A DNA stretch of 64,000 nucleotides from Maribellus sp. CM-23 (GCF_021354595.1 NZ_JADWYJ010000002.1:372001-436000); one strand, 5' to 3'; shown: positions 1 through 10,032, counted from the stretch's first letter. A program made the numbers and translations. Notes: generated by a model not told the origin, from the letters alone.

Positions 1-18
1 TGGTAATAAAAGCAGAGA

Positions 19-924
19 TCACTTAATAGATGCTTTAATTTCACAAAAGATTTTTACGGCTTCCACCGCTTCTTTAACGTCGTGAACACGAAGGATATCG
101 GCACCTCCCAGCAAAGCCAGTGTGTTAGCTACGCTGGTGCCATTCAACGCTTCTTCAGGTGTAATGTCCAGCGCCTTCCAAATCATCGACTTACGGCTTA
201 AACCAACCATTACCGGCAGTTGAAATACTTTGAAAGCATCGAGCCGGTTCAGCAATTCGTAATTATGGTCCAGGTTTTTCCCAAACCCAAAGCCGGGGTC
301 AATAATTACATCTTTTACGCCCAACTTGGTAAGTTTCTTATACTTTTCAGCAAAATAGGACGAAATATCCTTGATAATGTCGGTATATTCCGGGCTGTCC
401 TGCATGTCTTTCGGAGTTCCCTGTATGTGCGACAAAATATACGGAACCTGCAGCTGTGCCACTGTTTCAAACATTTTAGAGTCGAGCATTCCTCCCGAAA
501 TATCATTCACGATGATCGGCCCTATCTCGTCAACCACGCGAACAGCCACCCACGAGCGAAAGGTATCGATCGAGATCGGAATATCGGGGAAGTTCTTCCG
601 AATGGCCTGAACGGCCGGGAGCAAGCGCCCCAGCTCAAGCTTGGTTGAAACATTTTCGGCCCCGGGGCGGGTCGACACGGCTCCCACATCAATAATACCC
701 ACTCCTTCACTGATCATATTTTCCACTGCATTCAGCATGGTGGTCTCGTCTTCCATTTTGCCCCCGTCGTAAAACGAATCAGGTGTGATATTCACGATTC
801 CCATCACAACCGGAATGGAGAGATCAACCTGACTTTCTCCCAACTGAATCGAACTATTACGTTTAAGAAATTTGCCAGCGGACTGTGTAATCAACATAAC
901 ATTAGTGCCATTTATGTTTAACAA
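19..924 (-). CDS. folP: Dihydropteroate synthase
   Basis: Condenses 6-hydroxymethyl-dihydropterin diphosphate with p-aminobenzoate to dihydropteroate in cytosolic folate synthesis. The translation shows the family motifs in order: NITPDSFYDGGK near residue 45, IDTFRS, DPGFGFGK, and the C-terminal RVHDV. At 301 residues it is slightly longer than usual because of an N-terminal extension; Met10 (position 897) is an alternative start. It diverges from the DUF1599 gene, and a Bacteroidetes-type -7 box lies just upstream. pabB and pabC, which make the p-aminobenzoate, lie about 48 kb away in this window. Confidence 0.95.
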   Translation of the reverse strand: MLNINGTNVMLITQSAGKFLKRNSSIQLGESQVDLSIPVVMGIVNITPDSFYDGGKMEDETTMLNAVENMISEGVGIIDVGAVSTRPGAENVSTKLELGRLLPAVQAIRKNFPDIPISIDTFRSWVAVRVVDEIGPIIVNDISGGMLDSKMFETVAQLQVPYILSHIQGTPKDMQDSPEYTDIIKDISSYFAEKYKKLTKLGVKDVIIDPGFGFGKNLDHNYELLNRLDAFKVFQLPVMVGLSRKSMIWKALDITPEEALNGTSVANTLALLGGADILRVHDVKEAVEAVKIFCEIKASIK

Positions 925-956
925 ATCATTAAGGACTTATAACAAGCCGTTAACTA

Positions 957-964
957 CAAAAGTA
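957..964 (-). promoter_or_regulatory. Probable -7 box of the folP promoter
   Basis: On the minus strand the sequence TACTTTTG matches the Bacteroidetes -7 consensus TAnnTTTG. It ends 33 bp before the folP start, giving a leader of about 25 nt. No clear -33 element was found at the standard spacing. Confidence 0.45.
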
Positions 965-1090
965 GAATAAAACAAGTCAAATTTGCCATTTTTTCATACT
1001 TTTATCTCTTAATTTAGCAATGTGGAAACGATTAATTGGTCTATCTTTCCGCCCTGAATTGAAATCCGGAAAAGCAGTAATAAATTGAAC

Positions 1091-1636
1091 ATGGAGAAGA
1101 CAAACCAGCAATACGATCGGGTAATAGAAATATGCCGAAATTTGTTTAACCAGAAAATGACAGACTATGGTACTGCCTGGCGTATTTTGCGGCCTCAATC
1201 CCTGACCGACCAAATTTACATAAAAGCCCAGCGCATTAGAAGCATCGAAGAAAAAGGTGTTTCAAAAGTGGGCGAAGGTATTAAACCTGAATTTATCGGT
1301 ATCATCAATTACTGCATCATGGGTTTGGTGCAACTCGAACTGGGCCCCTCCGACGAGGAACTTCCGGGAGAACAAACACTTGAGCTCTACGACAAACATT
1401 TTCAGCAGGCCAAAAAACTAATGATGGACAAAAACCATGATTACGGCGAGGCCTGGCGAAACATGCGAATCAGCTCTTACACCGACCTGATCCTCATGAA
1501 AATAAAACGCACCAAGCAGATCGAGGACAACCTGGGAAAAACCCTTGTATCGGAAGGAATTGACGCCAACTACATGGACATGATCAATTACGCGGTGTTT
1601 GCGATGATCAAAATTGAATTCGAAAACGAAGACTAA
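1091..1636 (+). CDS. DUF1599 domain protein with internal duplication
   Basis: An all-helical cytosolic protein of 181 residues. Two copies of one roughly 80-residue module are visible: each has a DYGxAWRxxR motif (DYGTAWRILR and DYGEAWRNMR) followed by a TD...I.K.xR segment. The family has no established reaction known to me. The reading frame extends to a TTG at 1085, but the ATG at 1091 is preferred. It lies 6 bp before the BT_3928-like gene, and the order folP / DUF1599 / BT_3928-like / tpiA is, to my knowledge, conserved in Bacteroides, which supports an operon with the next gene. Confidence 0.85.
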   Translation: MEKTNQQYDRVIEICRNLFNQKMTDYGTAWRILRPQSLTDQIYIKAQRIRSIEEKGVSKVGEGIKPEFIGIINYCIMGLVQLELGPSDEELPGEQTLELYDKHFQQAKKLMMDKNHDYGEAWRNMRISSYTDLILMKIKRTKQIEDNLGKTLVSEGIDANYMDMINYAVFAMIKIEFENED

Positions 1637-1642
1637 AAAACT

Positions 1643-2776
1643 ATGGTAAAAATTCTGAAACACCTGGCCCGGATTCTTTTCGGACTTGTTTTTATATTTT
1701 CCGGTTTTGTAAAAGGAATCGATCCGTTGGGATCTACCTATAAATTCACCGATTATTTTCATGCACTGGGGCTCGACAGCCTGGTGTGGGCAGCTTTCCC
1801 GCTCGGAATATTGCTGGCTTTTGCCGAATTTGCCATTGGCGTGGCCTTTCTCTTTAACTGGCGCATGAAGTGGTTCTCGTGGCTGGGCCTGCTTTTTATG
1901 GCTTTCTTTACGCCGCTTACGTTGTGGATTGCCGTAAAAAACCCGGTTACCGACTGTGGCTGTTTTGGCGATGCACTTGTAATCTCGAACTGGGAAACCT
2001 TTTACAAAAACCTGTTATTCTCGGCACTAGCCATTATCGCGGTGTTCAACCGCCAATGGTACTCGGAGCAGGTAAAAACCAAAACTCCGCTGGTACTGAG
2101 TTCCCTTACTTTTGTGGTGTATTTCGGCATGGTTTATTATTCTTACAATCACTTGCCGCTGATTGATTTCAGGCCTTACAAAGTAGGCACCCACATTCCG
2201 GAGGCCATGAGCATTCCGGAAGGCGCTCCTCAGGATGAATATGAAAACATTTTCTACTACAAGAATAAAAAAACAGGCGAAGTAAAAGAATTCACCGAAG
2301 AGAATTACCCCTGGCAGGATACGGCCAACTGGGAATACGACGATATGGTGTCGAACCTGATTCAAAAAGGATACGAGGCTCCCATTCATAATTTTATGAT
2401 TGAATCGCCCGAAGGAGAAGACATTACCGACTTTTTTATTTACGACGAGAATTATGTGTTTATGCTCATTGCCTACGATCTGAGTAAAGCGAACACCCGT
2501 TCGCAAGACCAGATTAATGCCCTGGCAGATTGGGCGCTCGAACAGGGCTATTCGTTTGTTTGCCTCACTTCGTCGTTGCCCGATGAAGCCATGGATTTTG
2601 CCGACCAATACGGTACACCCTACGAGTATTTCAACGTGGATGAAGTGACATTGAAAACCATCATCCGGTCGAACCCGGGCTTGATGGTGCTGAAAAACGG
2701 TACGGTAATCGCCAAATACCACGCCAACGATATTCCGTCGCCCGAAGCATTTAGCACGGAATTCATGAGTAAATAA
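1643..2776 (+). CDS. BT_3928-like DoxX/MauE membrane protein with thioredoxin-like tail
   Basis: An inner-membrane protein of 377 residues. The first 150 residues form four hydrophobic helices of the DoxX/MauE type, including the DCGCFGD motif typical of that group near residue 105. A soluble C-terminal part (about 240-377) looks thioredoxin-like, with an NPGLMVLKNG cis-proline-type segment, but lacks a CxxC active site. The product name follows the B. thetaiotaomicron homologue that sits in the same gene order. A redox or electron-transfer role is inference from the two domains. Start ATG at 1643, 6 bp after the upstream stop. Confidence 0.85.
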   Translation: MVKILKHLARILFGLVFIFSGFVKGIDPLGSTYKFTDYFHALGLDSLVWAAFPLGILLAFAEFAIGVAFLFNWRMKWFSWLGLLFMAFFTPLTLWIAVKNPVTDCGCFGDALVISNWETFYKNLLFSALAIIAVFNRQWYSEQVKTKTPLVLSSLTFVVYFGMVYYSYNHLPLIDFRPYKVGTHIPEAMSIPEGAPQDEYENIFYYKNKKTGEVKEFTEENYPWQDTANWEYDDMVSNLIQKGYEAPIHNFMIESPEGEDITDFFIYDENYVFMLIAYDLSKANTRSQDQINALADWALEQGYSFVCLTSSLPDEAMDFADQYGTPYEYFNVDEVTLKTIIRSNPGLMVLKNGTVIAKYHANDIPSPEAFSTEFMSK

Positions 2777-2832
2777 ATGGTTAATTGTAAACGCGACAAT
2801 CTTGAGATGCAGGCTAGTATCGTTTAAGCTGC

Positions 2833-2840
2833 TAATTTTG
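2833..2840 (+). promoter_or_regulatory. Probable -7 box of the tpiA promoter
   Basis: TAATTTTG matches TAnnTTTG exactly and lies 46 bp before the tpiA ATG in the 110-bp gap after the BT_3928-like gene. It implies that tpiA has its own promoter rather than depending only on the upstream genes. Confidence 0.5.
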
Positions 2841-2886
2841 TGTGCGTTTTAAGATTCATCTAATCTATTAAATAAATTACCAGAAT

Positions 2887-3645
2887 ATGAGACAAAAAAT
2901 AGTAGCCGGTAACTGGAAATGCAACACAACTCTGCAGGAAGGTATCGAATTGGCAAAAGCAGTAGATGCTGTTGTGGCAAAAGAAGCTGCAAGCGATGTA
3001 GTGGTGGTGGTTGGAACTCCTTTCACCCACATTACCAAAGTAGTTGAAACAGTAAACACTGCAAGAATCGGCGTTGCTGCTCAAAACTGTGCAGCCGAAG
3101 CCAGCGGTGCTTTCACCGGAGAAGTTTCTGCCGAGATGATTAAATCAACTGGTGCGGAATACGTGATCCTTGGGCACTCTGAACGTCGTGAATACTATGC
3201 TGAAACCAGCGAAATTCTGAACAAAAAAGTAGCACTTGCCCTGGCAAACGGATTAACTCCGATTTACTGCTGTGGCGAAGCACTGGATATCCGCGAAGCC
3301 GGCACACACAACGAGTTTGTTGTAAACCAGTTGGAAGAAACTGTTTTCCAGCTTTCTGCTGAAGATTTCAAAAAAATCGTCATTGCTTACGAACCCATCT
3401 GGGCAATCGGAACAGGAAAAACTGCTACCTCAGACCAGGCTCAGGATATGCACGCAAACATCCGTGCTGCCATCACTGCTAAGTTTGGTGAAGAAGTAGC
3501 TGAAGGAACTTCTATTTTATACGGAGGAAGCTGCAAGCCTAGCAATGCCAATGAATTATTCGCCAACAAAGATGTTGACGGCGGATTGATCGGTGGTGCT
3601 TCATTAAAAGCCGAAGATTTCATCGGCATCATCAACGGTTTCTAA
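2887..3645 (+). CDS. tpiA: Triosephosphate isomerase
   Basis: Interconverts dihydroxyacetone phosphate and glyceraldehyde-3-phosphate in glycolysis. The 252 residues are the usual length. Visible landmarks are the N-terminal GNWKCN with the catalytic lysine, the GHSERR motif with the catalytic histidine, the [10 protein letters not shown] segment with the catalytic glutamate at the start of loop 6, and the phosphate-binding GGS and GGLIGGASL near the C terminus. It has its own -7 box upstream and a strong terminator downstream. Confidence 0.97.
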   Translation: MRQKIVAGNWKCNTTLQEGIELAKAVDAVVAKEAASDVVVVVGTPFTHITKVVETVNTARIGVAAQNCAAEASGAFTGEVSAEMIKSTGAEYVILGHSERREYYAETSEILNKKVALALANGLTPIYCCGEALDIREAGTHNEFVVNQLEETVFQLSAEDFKKIVIAYEPIWAIGTGKTATSDQAQDMHANIRAAITAKFGEEVAEGTSILYGGSCKPSNANELFANKDVDGGLIGGASLKAEDFIGIINGF

Positions 3646-3680
3646 GAATAAGCTCTTTATTCTTTAACGATATTTTCAAA

Positions 3681-3721
3681 AACCATGGTTCTGAACGCAA
3701 CAGAATCGTGGTTTTTTTTTT
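3681..3721 (+). terminator. Rho-independent terminator after tpiA
   Basis: A 13-bp stem (3681-3693 with 3701-3713, including two G-U pairs) around a 7-nt loop, followed by a run of nine or more T. Confidence 0.85.
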
Positions 3722-3908
3722 GCTTCCCTCAGAACTATTCCCCGTCCATTTAAGCGAAAATTGCCCTTCAAATTCACTTTTTTGAAGCTTCGTATCACTT
3801 AATTTGTAATTTAGTTGCGTAAAGCTGAATGAATTATACCCAACCAATAATTTAAAAAGGTCAAAGACCGGCTCAGCATTTACAGAATTGCTCAATAAAT
3901 AAGGCAGG

Positions 3909-4361
3909 ATGAAGTATCTGATTGTACTTGCATGTTTCACGATAACCCTTTCCTTTACAAGCTGTAACAATACAGCCCAAAGATCAGAGGAAGTGGCTTC
4001 CTATACTTACGAGGAAGAGAAAGTGGAAATGAACAATCAGTTAAAAGCCGCCATTCCGGCGTGGGTAAAAGAAGGAACCATCTGCTACGGGCTGGTCGTA
4101 CAGATTGATCAGGAAAAGAATCCGGTGAAAGGCAGGCCTGTAAAAGCCAAAGTGGTGCAAATAGGCAAAGATGCTGTAAAAATGAAAGCGCTTGAAACGG
4201 TTAGCCTGGTCGAATTTGAAAGCTGCTCTAAAATGGGTATCAGCAAAGGCGAAATCTGGGATGAAAAGGAGGGGGATTTGTACCTTAGCAAGGAAGAAGC
4301 CATAGAAGCGCTCAAAAAAATGAAAATCTACAAGCTGGCAGAAGGAACAACAGCAAACTAG
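3909..4361 (+). CDS. Small lipoprotein, function unknown
   Basis: A 150-residue exported lipoprotein: an N-terminal hydrophobic segment ends in a lipobox (SFTSC, lipidated Cys19). The mature part is lysine- and glutamate-rich and begins with a low-complexity acidic stretch. I do not recognise the family. Residues about 40-110 look like a small beta-rich domain (GLVVQIDQEKN, GRPVKAKVVQIG). It stands alone between the tpiA terminator and the beta-propeller gene. Confidence 0.7.
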   Translation: MKYLIVLACFTITLSFTSCNNTAQRSEEVASYTYEEEKVEMNNQLKAAIPAWVKEGTICYGLVVQIDQEKNPVKGRPVKAKVVQIGKDAVKMKALETVSLVEFESCSKMGISKGEIWDEKEGDLYLSKEEAIEALKKMKIYKLAEGTTAN

Positions 4362-4472
4362 CGATGTATAGGGCATGAAACCTCGTAACGCCATGCTGAC
4401 CTTCGGCTAACGGGATGACGACATAACATAATTAACTTGGCTAACACTAAACTCATAAATAAATCAGTCAGA

Positions 4473-4736
4473 ATGAATTTACCTAACATTAACAACGACA
4501 ACGGAGTGGTGGCGGTAAACACAAAAGCTGACGATAATGTCAAGCAGATTATTGCGATTACCCATACATACACAACGACTGGCATTGTGAATGTGGAGCA
4601 AGCGCTTTTAAGCGACTCGTTAAGCATTTTCTACTCTTCTAAGCAGACAGGCAAAGTGCTTTCCAAGTTTGATTTTTCAATTGAAATTGCACAGTCAAAA
4701 CAAACCAATAAAGAAAATAAGTATTCAACCATATAG
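4473..4736 (+). CDS. Doubtful small ORF, hypothetical
   Basis: 87 codons from the ATG at 4473; the frame continues upstream to a TTG at 4437. It ends 9 bp before the beta-propeller gene and is in the same orientation. There is no signal peptide, membrane segment or recognisable motif, and the composition is rich in S, T and N. An overlapping minus-strand frame at 4358-4627 is equally unsupported. It may be only leader sequence for the downstream operon. Confidence 0.3.
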   Translation: MNLPNINNDNGVVAVNTKADDNVKQIIAITHTYTTTGIVNVEQALLSDSLSIFYSSKQTGKVLSKFDFSIEIAQSKQTNKENKYSTI

Positions 4737-4745
4737 ATGTGAACT

Positions 4746-7094
4746 ATGAAGATCTTTACCTTACTGTTTTTTATTGCGGGGCTAAGTTTTCTGGCTGTGG
4801 GGCAAAACCCGGTATTTAACTGGGAGAAAACAGTGCTTAGCGAAAACCTCCTGAAAAGGATGGAAATAAACGGAAATAACGCCATTATTGCGGGTTACGA
4901 CAATGCCTTCTTTAAATCAACCGACGGTGGAGCAAGCTGGGATACTCTAAATCTGATTCAGCCCGTATTCAATCTTTTTGACATAAGTGTAAAAGGAAAT
5001 ACCGGGTATTCAATTGCCCGATCAAAAATGCTTTACAATGCCAAACACGACGTTTACGCCGATGGCTTTATTATGAAAACAAGCGATGGTGGGACCACTT
5101 GGGCCGTAGTGGATGCACCTGTATTTGAACTGGCCAATAACCCGGCTCTAAGCCCGAACGATACACTTTGCTATGCCATCGACTATCAATCCATCGAAAC
5201 GGTGAACGACACTGTTGCTTTTTGCGGTGTGAGATGGTTTTCGTACACCAATACCAACCGAGTTATACACAACGGAATTTTCAAAACCCAAGACGGAGGC
5301 TCTACCTGGACCAACATAAGTGGGGACATGGGAAGCAATGTAACATCGTGCATCACTTTTTGGGGCGATAACGGGTTTGCCGGAGGAAACAAACATTTGT
5401 TCAAATTATCAGCCAATGCAGATACTGTGATTAAATGTTTTGATAAGTTATCGGACAATGGACAAGGCTTTATCAATGACATCTCAATGGTCAGTGAAAA
5501 TGAGATACACCTGGTTACATCCCGTGATAGCGTTTTTTATTCGACGGACGGAGGTATACATTTCACCAAATATCCCGGCATAAAAGGAGGACAGGACATC
5601 TTCAATGTAAATGACTCGACGATGGTGGTTAGTGGTATCTCCAACAATTCTTTTGTTTCGACCGACTCGGGACAATCATGGAAAAACCTAAACCTAAGCA
5701 CGTCCATTTATGAGATTGTCGGAATAATGAGCGATTCACTGATTTTGCTGGCCAATTCGGCCATCTACAAGATTGCGATCAACGACCTTTTATCCGAGAA
5801 TTATACGTTCTCTTCAGAAACACTCGGAAACGGAAATTTACAAAAAGCATATATTGCCAATGAAAATGAAATGACGGTGGTTGGCTACGAAGCAAGCTTT
5901 CTGAAAACAACCGATGGAGGAGTTAACTGGAATTCGGTTGAAATCCCACATATTCCGGCCATGGATCGTTTCTGCGAGAAAATTGATTTTAACGGACTAA
6001 GTATGGTAGGCGATAAAGGCTATGCAAGCTTTAACAAAATCAGGTTTGTAGATTATAAAACCAAAGACGACATTTATTGGTCCGGAGGCATTATTTACAC
6101 CAAAGACAACTGGGAAACCTGGAACTTTCTCGACGTCTCCAAAATTGGTAAAAATAACCCCGAAGACATAAGCATGAATCCGAACCACACCAATTGCGGT
6201 GGAGTTAACACCGGGATGCTGAAATATACTTCAGATGATGTGCTACTGCTATACTGCGACTGGAATGATTACATTGCCGAAAGAGCCGAGCACGGGCGCA
6301 TATTCAAAACAATGGATGGCGGAAAAAACTGGTTTCCTGTAAGTGACGATTTTTTAAAACTTTCTATTAATAGTTTACTTGTTCAGGGAGACACAATGTA
6401 CATTGGGGGTTACAAAACCCTGCAAAAGTCGACCAATGCTGAAATAAAAACAGGTACCTCCATTATTGATTTTACCAACCTCTACCCTATTTTGGACGAA
6501 GGAGAAGACGATGCCATGTCGGTTAATTCGGTTTGGGCCGATAAAGACGAGCTCTTCGTAATCACAACAAGCGACAGCTGTTTTATGTCAACCAACGGGG
6601 GCTCCTCGTTTTCCGCATTTGGCGAGACAATAGGAAGCAACGATTTTTATCGTTTTGACAATAATTCAGTAATGTTACTTGGAAGCAGCACAAAATCCCG
6701 ATTCACCAATAACATGACTGACTGGGTTGATTGTTCCCCGGGAGTAAACATTTACACTATAGGCGGCGTGTACAACGGTAAAATTTATGCCCTGGCTAAA
6801 GGCGATATTTATTCAACCAGCATCGAAGGTCTTGATATTAAAACCTCGGTTCCCATAACCCAGTTGAGAAAAGGCCTAAACGTTTATTATGGTTCACATT
6901 CGGTTCAGGTGGTTGCTGACAACGACGAAATTGAAAGATGTACCCTGTATTCCATCAATGGAAAAATGATATCGGTACACCAACCGAACAACCGTACTTA
7001 CCGTTTCGACACGCGTAATTACCAACCCGGGATTTACATTGTACACTGTGTTGTTGGAGGAAGAGCCTTTTCCAATAAGGTCATTTTCAAATAA
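4746..7094 (+). CDS. Secreted YCF48/BNR-type beta-propeller with T9SS type A signal
   Basis: A 782-residue extracellular or surface protein. A signal peptide (residues 1-19, cut after AVGQ) is followed by at least nine repeats with the signature S/T-x-DGG-x-x-W (for example STDGGASW, TSDGGTTW, TQDGGSTW, TMDGGKNW), as in sialidase/YCF48-like propellers. The last 75 or so residues are a type A T9SS sorting domain: the YSINGKM segment, then the RTYRFDTRNYQPGIYIV turn and a terminal basic KVIFK strand. It is the first gene of a seven-gene co-directional locus with a TonB receptor. A ligand-capturing or anchoring role is inference. Confidence 0.85.
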   Translation: MKIFTLLFFIAGLSFLAVGQNPVFNWEKTVLSENLLKRMEINGNNAIIAGYDNAFFKSTDGGASWDTLNLIQPVFNLFDISVKGNTGYSIARSKMLYNAKHDVYADGFIMKTSDGGTTWAVVDAPVFELANNPALSPNDTLCYAIDYQSIETVNDTVAFCGVRWFSYTNTNRVIHNGIFKTQDGGSTWTNISGDMGSNVTSCITFWGDNGFAGGNKHLFKLSANADTVIKCFDKLSDNGQGFINDISMVSENEIHLVTSRDSVFYSTDGGIHFTKYPGIKGGQDIFNVNDSTMVVSGISNNSFVSTDSGQSWKNLNLSTSIYEIVGIMSDSLILLANSAIYKIAINDLLSENYTFSSETLGNGNLQKAYIANENEMTVVGYEASFLKTTDGGVNWNSVEIPHIPAMDRFCEKIDFNGLSMVGDKGYASFNKIRFVDYKTKDDIYWSGGIIYTKDNWETWNFLDVSKIGKNNPEDISMNPNHTNCGGVNTGMLKYTSDDVLLLYCDWNDYIAERAEHGRIFKTMDGGKNWFPVSDDFLKLSINSLLVQGDTMYIGGYKTLQKSTNAEIKTGTSIIDFTNLYPILDEGEDDAMSVNSVWADKDELFVITTSDSCFMSTNGGSSFSAFGETIGSNDFYRFDNNSVMLLGSSTKSRFTNNMTDWVDCSPGVNIYTIGGVYNGKIYALAKGDIYSTSIEGLDIKTSVPITQLRKGLNVYYGSHSVQVVADNDEIERCTLYSINGKMISVHQPNNRTYRFDTRNYQPGIYIVHCVVGGRAFSNKVIFK

Positions 7095-7102
7095 AAATGA
7101 TA

Positions 7103-7140
7103 TTTCCTGATTCTGCATACCTAAGTACAGGATCAGGAAA
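7103..7140 (+). other. Hairpin between propeller and TonB receptor genes
   Basis: An inverted repeat (7103-7115 with 7128-7140, one mismatch) with a 12-nt loop and no T-run. It could attenuate or stabilise the transcript between the two genes rather than end transcription. Confidence 0.5.
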
Positions 7141-7164
7141 ACTCAGACTTTATGCATATCAGCT

Positions 7165-10020
7165 ATGTCAGGAAAGCGATTCATACTACTTTTTATTTTT
7201 TGGTTCGGCCTTTTTAACCTGGGGAATGTTTTTGCCCAGGAGAGGATTGCTGTTAACGGGAAAATAAGCGATGCAAAAACCGGAGATCCGGTAATGTATG
7301 CCAACATTGCTTTTCCGGAACTGGGCATTGGAACTTCTTCCAACGAAAACGGCGAATTCACCCTTCGGAATGTTCCGCCTGGCACCTATAATTTCACCGT
7401 AACTTATATTGGCTACCAGGAATACACCGTAAGTATGACGCTTCAAAACGACGTTGATCTAAAAGTCAGTTTAAAACAACAATCGCTCGGATTAAAAGAA
7501 GTGGTGGTAACCGCCGAAAACAACACCGGAGCAACCACTTCATCCTTAATCGGGAGCGAAGCTATTAACCATGTGCAGGCAACCAGCCTGAACGAAGTAA
7601 TGCAGCTGATACCTGGGAACCTGGTTGTAAATCCCAACCTGAAAACTCCTGCAAGAATAAGTATCCGTGAAATTGGAACCGACATAAACAGTGCGCTCGG
7701 AACAGCCATTGTCGTTGACGGCATCCCATTTTCGAACGACGGAAATATGCAGCAAAGCATCCAGGGAGGTTTCTCTTCGGTGGCCGGAACTGGAATAGAC
7801 CTCCGGCAAATAGCCGTCGATAACATCGAATCAATAACGGTAGATGTCGGCATCCCGTCGGCCGAACAGGGCAACCTTACTTCGGGGGCAGTTCACATAA
7901 AAACAAAAACGGGTGGCTCACCTTATCGCGTTAAGCTGCAAGCCGACCCGCATACCAAACAGGCCTACCTAGGAAAAGGCTATTTGCTTTCCGGCAACCA
8001 GGGGGTTATTAACATCGATGCCGGTTATACCGATTCTTACGGAGACCTGAACCGCCAAACCGATCGTTTCAAAAGAGTCAACACTTCGGCCAAGTACTCC
8101 AATACTTTCTTTCGGAATTCCACACCTCTGAACATCGAATGGAAGATGGATTTTACGAGCTCGCTCGATGGGAAAAAATGGGACCCGGATATGAAAGCCC
8201 GGGAAGAACATTTTGCAAAAGACAAAAACCTGAATTCCAAAATTTCTGCTTTGTGGTCGGTCAACAAAAGCCTTTTCAAAAGTCTTTCATTCGATTTGGG
8301 AGTAAGTAAAACCTGGCAGGAAGGCTACGAAAAAACGCTTGAAACAACTTCGACAGGAGCCAACTTTTTTGTTACCTCTTTGGTCGATGGTGAATTTCCG
8401 GTTGAGTACGGCCCTGCTACCTATTACTCGGAAGTGAATTACAACGGACGTCCGTTTGATATTTATTCGAAGCTCAAGGCAAAGTTTTACCACCAAACAG
8501 GGCGTTTAAGCAACAATGTTCTGCTTGGAACCGAATGGCGAACCACCGGCAACAACGGGGAAGGACGAACTTTTGACCCCACGCATCCTCCGGCAGGAGA
8601 AGGAACCCGCCCGCGGCCTTTTACTGATATCCCCTCGTTGCACCAACTTTCTATTTTTGCCGAAGATAAAATCGATCTGAAACTGGGAAAAACCGTTCTT
8701 CACATTATGGCCGGTATTCGCATGGACAACATTCAGCCCAAAGGTTTGCTGAAAACAAATGGCACTTTGGCTGTTGATCCGCGTCTGAATGTAAGTTACA
8801 CACTCTTCAACAGAAACAGTTCGCACACCTTCCGAAATCTCACGCTTAGGGCGGGTTACGGACAAACCACCAAAGCTCCTACCCTCCTTCATTTATATCC
8901 CGACAAGCATTACAGCGACTACGTCAACTTTAACTACTACCCCGACCTTGCAGTAGCAACCACCAACGTGAAGGAAGACACGCGTAATCCGGAACTGAAA
9001 GCTTCTACCAGCGAAAAACTGGAAGCGGGAATCGACTTCCGGATCAACAATGTAAAAGCACGAATTACCGGTTTTTATGAAAAGCAGGAAGGTGGTTTTA
9101 TCCTGGATCATAACTTTTTCCTGTTAATGTATCGTCAGTACGAACAAATTGCACCGGGACTTCATCCTTATTTTGTAAAAGGCCAAGGAGTTTATTACAC
9201 TGCCCCGGACACGGAAACGCCGGTAGCAGTTCCTTATGAAATGAATGAAAAATTTTACAGCTACGGTATCTACCGGAATGCACAAAGCCGGAGGAAAAAA
9301 GGCATTGAGTACAACATTGATTTTGGCAGGATTGAAGCATTGCACACCTCCTTTGTTTTGAACGGCGCCTGGTTACAAACAGAATCGTACAAAACGGATG
9401 TACCTTACTGGAGCCAGCAACGTTACACCACTTATAACAACAACACCAGCACGCAGGAATCATTTGTGGTAAAATTCCCCAACCAGTACGGCTATGGGGT
9501 TGTTCAGGAACGACTTAACTCGAACCTCAGCATTATCACCCACATCCCGGAGATAAGGATGCTGGTAACCCTCACAACACAGGCAATATGGTACGAAAAA
9601 GACTGGAGAAAACGTTACGATGATTATCAATTATATTCGCTCAGCGATCTTCGCGACTACCTCGGACAGCCCAACCTGTTTCAAAACGAGCAAGAAGATG
9701 AATATTACTATTACCTGCCGGTAAGTTACCGGAACTACGACGACGTGGAGCACCCCTACCTGGTTGCGGACTTTCAGAATACCCTGGCACAGCAAGCCAT
9801 CGAAAAAGAAAAACGTTACCGGTTTGCAGCCCGCACTCTTGATCCGCTTTTTGTTTTTAACATTAAAATTTCGAAAGAAATTGCACAACGTCTTAAATTA
9901 TCCTTTTTTGCCAATAACTTTCTAAACATACGCCCCTGGGAACTTGATAAACGGGAAGGCACTTACCTTAGAAGAAATGCAGAACCTTATTTTGGAGCAG
10001 ATATACAAATGCAATTTTAA
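7165..10020 (+). CDS. TonB-dependent outer membrane receptor
   Basis: A 951-residue outer-membrane transporter energised by TonB. Order: signal peptide (1-24), a carboxypeptidase-regulatory-like beta-sandwich (about 26-110; GKISDAKTGDPVMYANI), the plug (about 120-230; IPSAEQGNLTSGAVHIKT), then a 22-stranded-type barrel ending in the C-terminal aromatic residue (DIQMQF). It is not followed by a SusD gene, so it is not a standard glycan-uptake SusCD pair. Its neighbours (DUF4876 lipoprotein, DUF6850 barrel, ABC ATPase) suggest a different ligand, possibly a metal complex or peptide; the substrate cannot be read from the sequence. Confidence 0.9.
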   Translation: MSGKRFILLFIFWFGLFNLGNVFAQERIAVNGKISDAKTGDPVMYANIAFPELGIGTSSNENGEFTLRNVPPGTYNFTVTYIGYQEYTVSMTLQNDVDLKVSLKQQSLGLKEVVVTAENNTGATTSSLIGSEAINHVQATSLNEVMQLIPGNLVVNPNLKTPARISIREIGTDINSALGTAIVVDGIPFSNDGNMQQSIQGGFSSVAGTGIDLRQIAVDNIESITVDVGIPSAEQGNLTSGAVHIKTKTGGSPYRVKLQADPHTKQAYLGKGYLLSGNQGVINIDAGYTDSYGDLNRQTDRFKRVNTSAKYSNTFFRNSTPLNIEWKMDFTSSLDGKKWDPDMKAREEHFAKDKNLNSKISALWSVNKSLFKSLSFDLGVSKTWQEGYEKTLETTSTGANFFVTSLVDGEFPVEYGPATYYSEVNYNGRPFDIYSKLKAKFYHQTGRLSNNVLLGTEWRTTGNNGEGRTFDPTHPPAGEGTRPRPFTDIPSLHQLSIFAEDKIDLKLGKTVLHIMAGIRMDNIQPKGLLKTNGTLAVDPRLNVSYTLFNRNSSHTFRNLTLRAGYGQTTKAPTLLHLYPDKHYSDYVNFNYYPDLAVATTNVKEDTRNPELKASTSEKLEAGIDFRINNVKARITGFYEKQEGGFILDHNFFLLMYRQYEQIAPGLHPYFVKGQGVYYTAPDTETPVAVPYEMNEKFYSYGIYRNAQSRRKKGIEYNIDFGRIEALHTSFVLNGAWLQTESYKTDVPYWSQQRYTTYNNNTSTQESFVVKFPNQYGYGVVQERLNSNLSIITHIPEIRMLVTLTTQAIWYEKDWRKRYDDYQLYSLSDLRDYLGQPNLFQNEQEDEYYYYLPVSYRNYDDVEHPYLVADFQNTLAQQAIEKEKRYRFAARTLDPLFVFNIKISKEIAQRLKLSFFANNFLNIRPWELDKREGTYLRRNAEPYFGADIQMQF

Positions 10021-10032
10021 CAAACCTGACAA

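Noticed and set aside
2027..2722. 231-codon minus-strand frame inside the BT_3928-like gene
   Set aside because: The plus-strand gene has clear DoxX motifs and operon context; the minus frame has no recognisable protein features.
4358..4627. 89-codon minus-strand frame before the propeller gene
   Set aside because: No start context, no domain, overlaps another doubtful frame on the plus strand.
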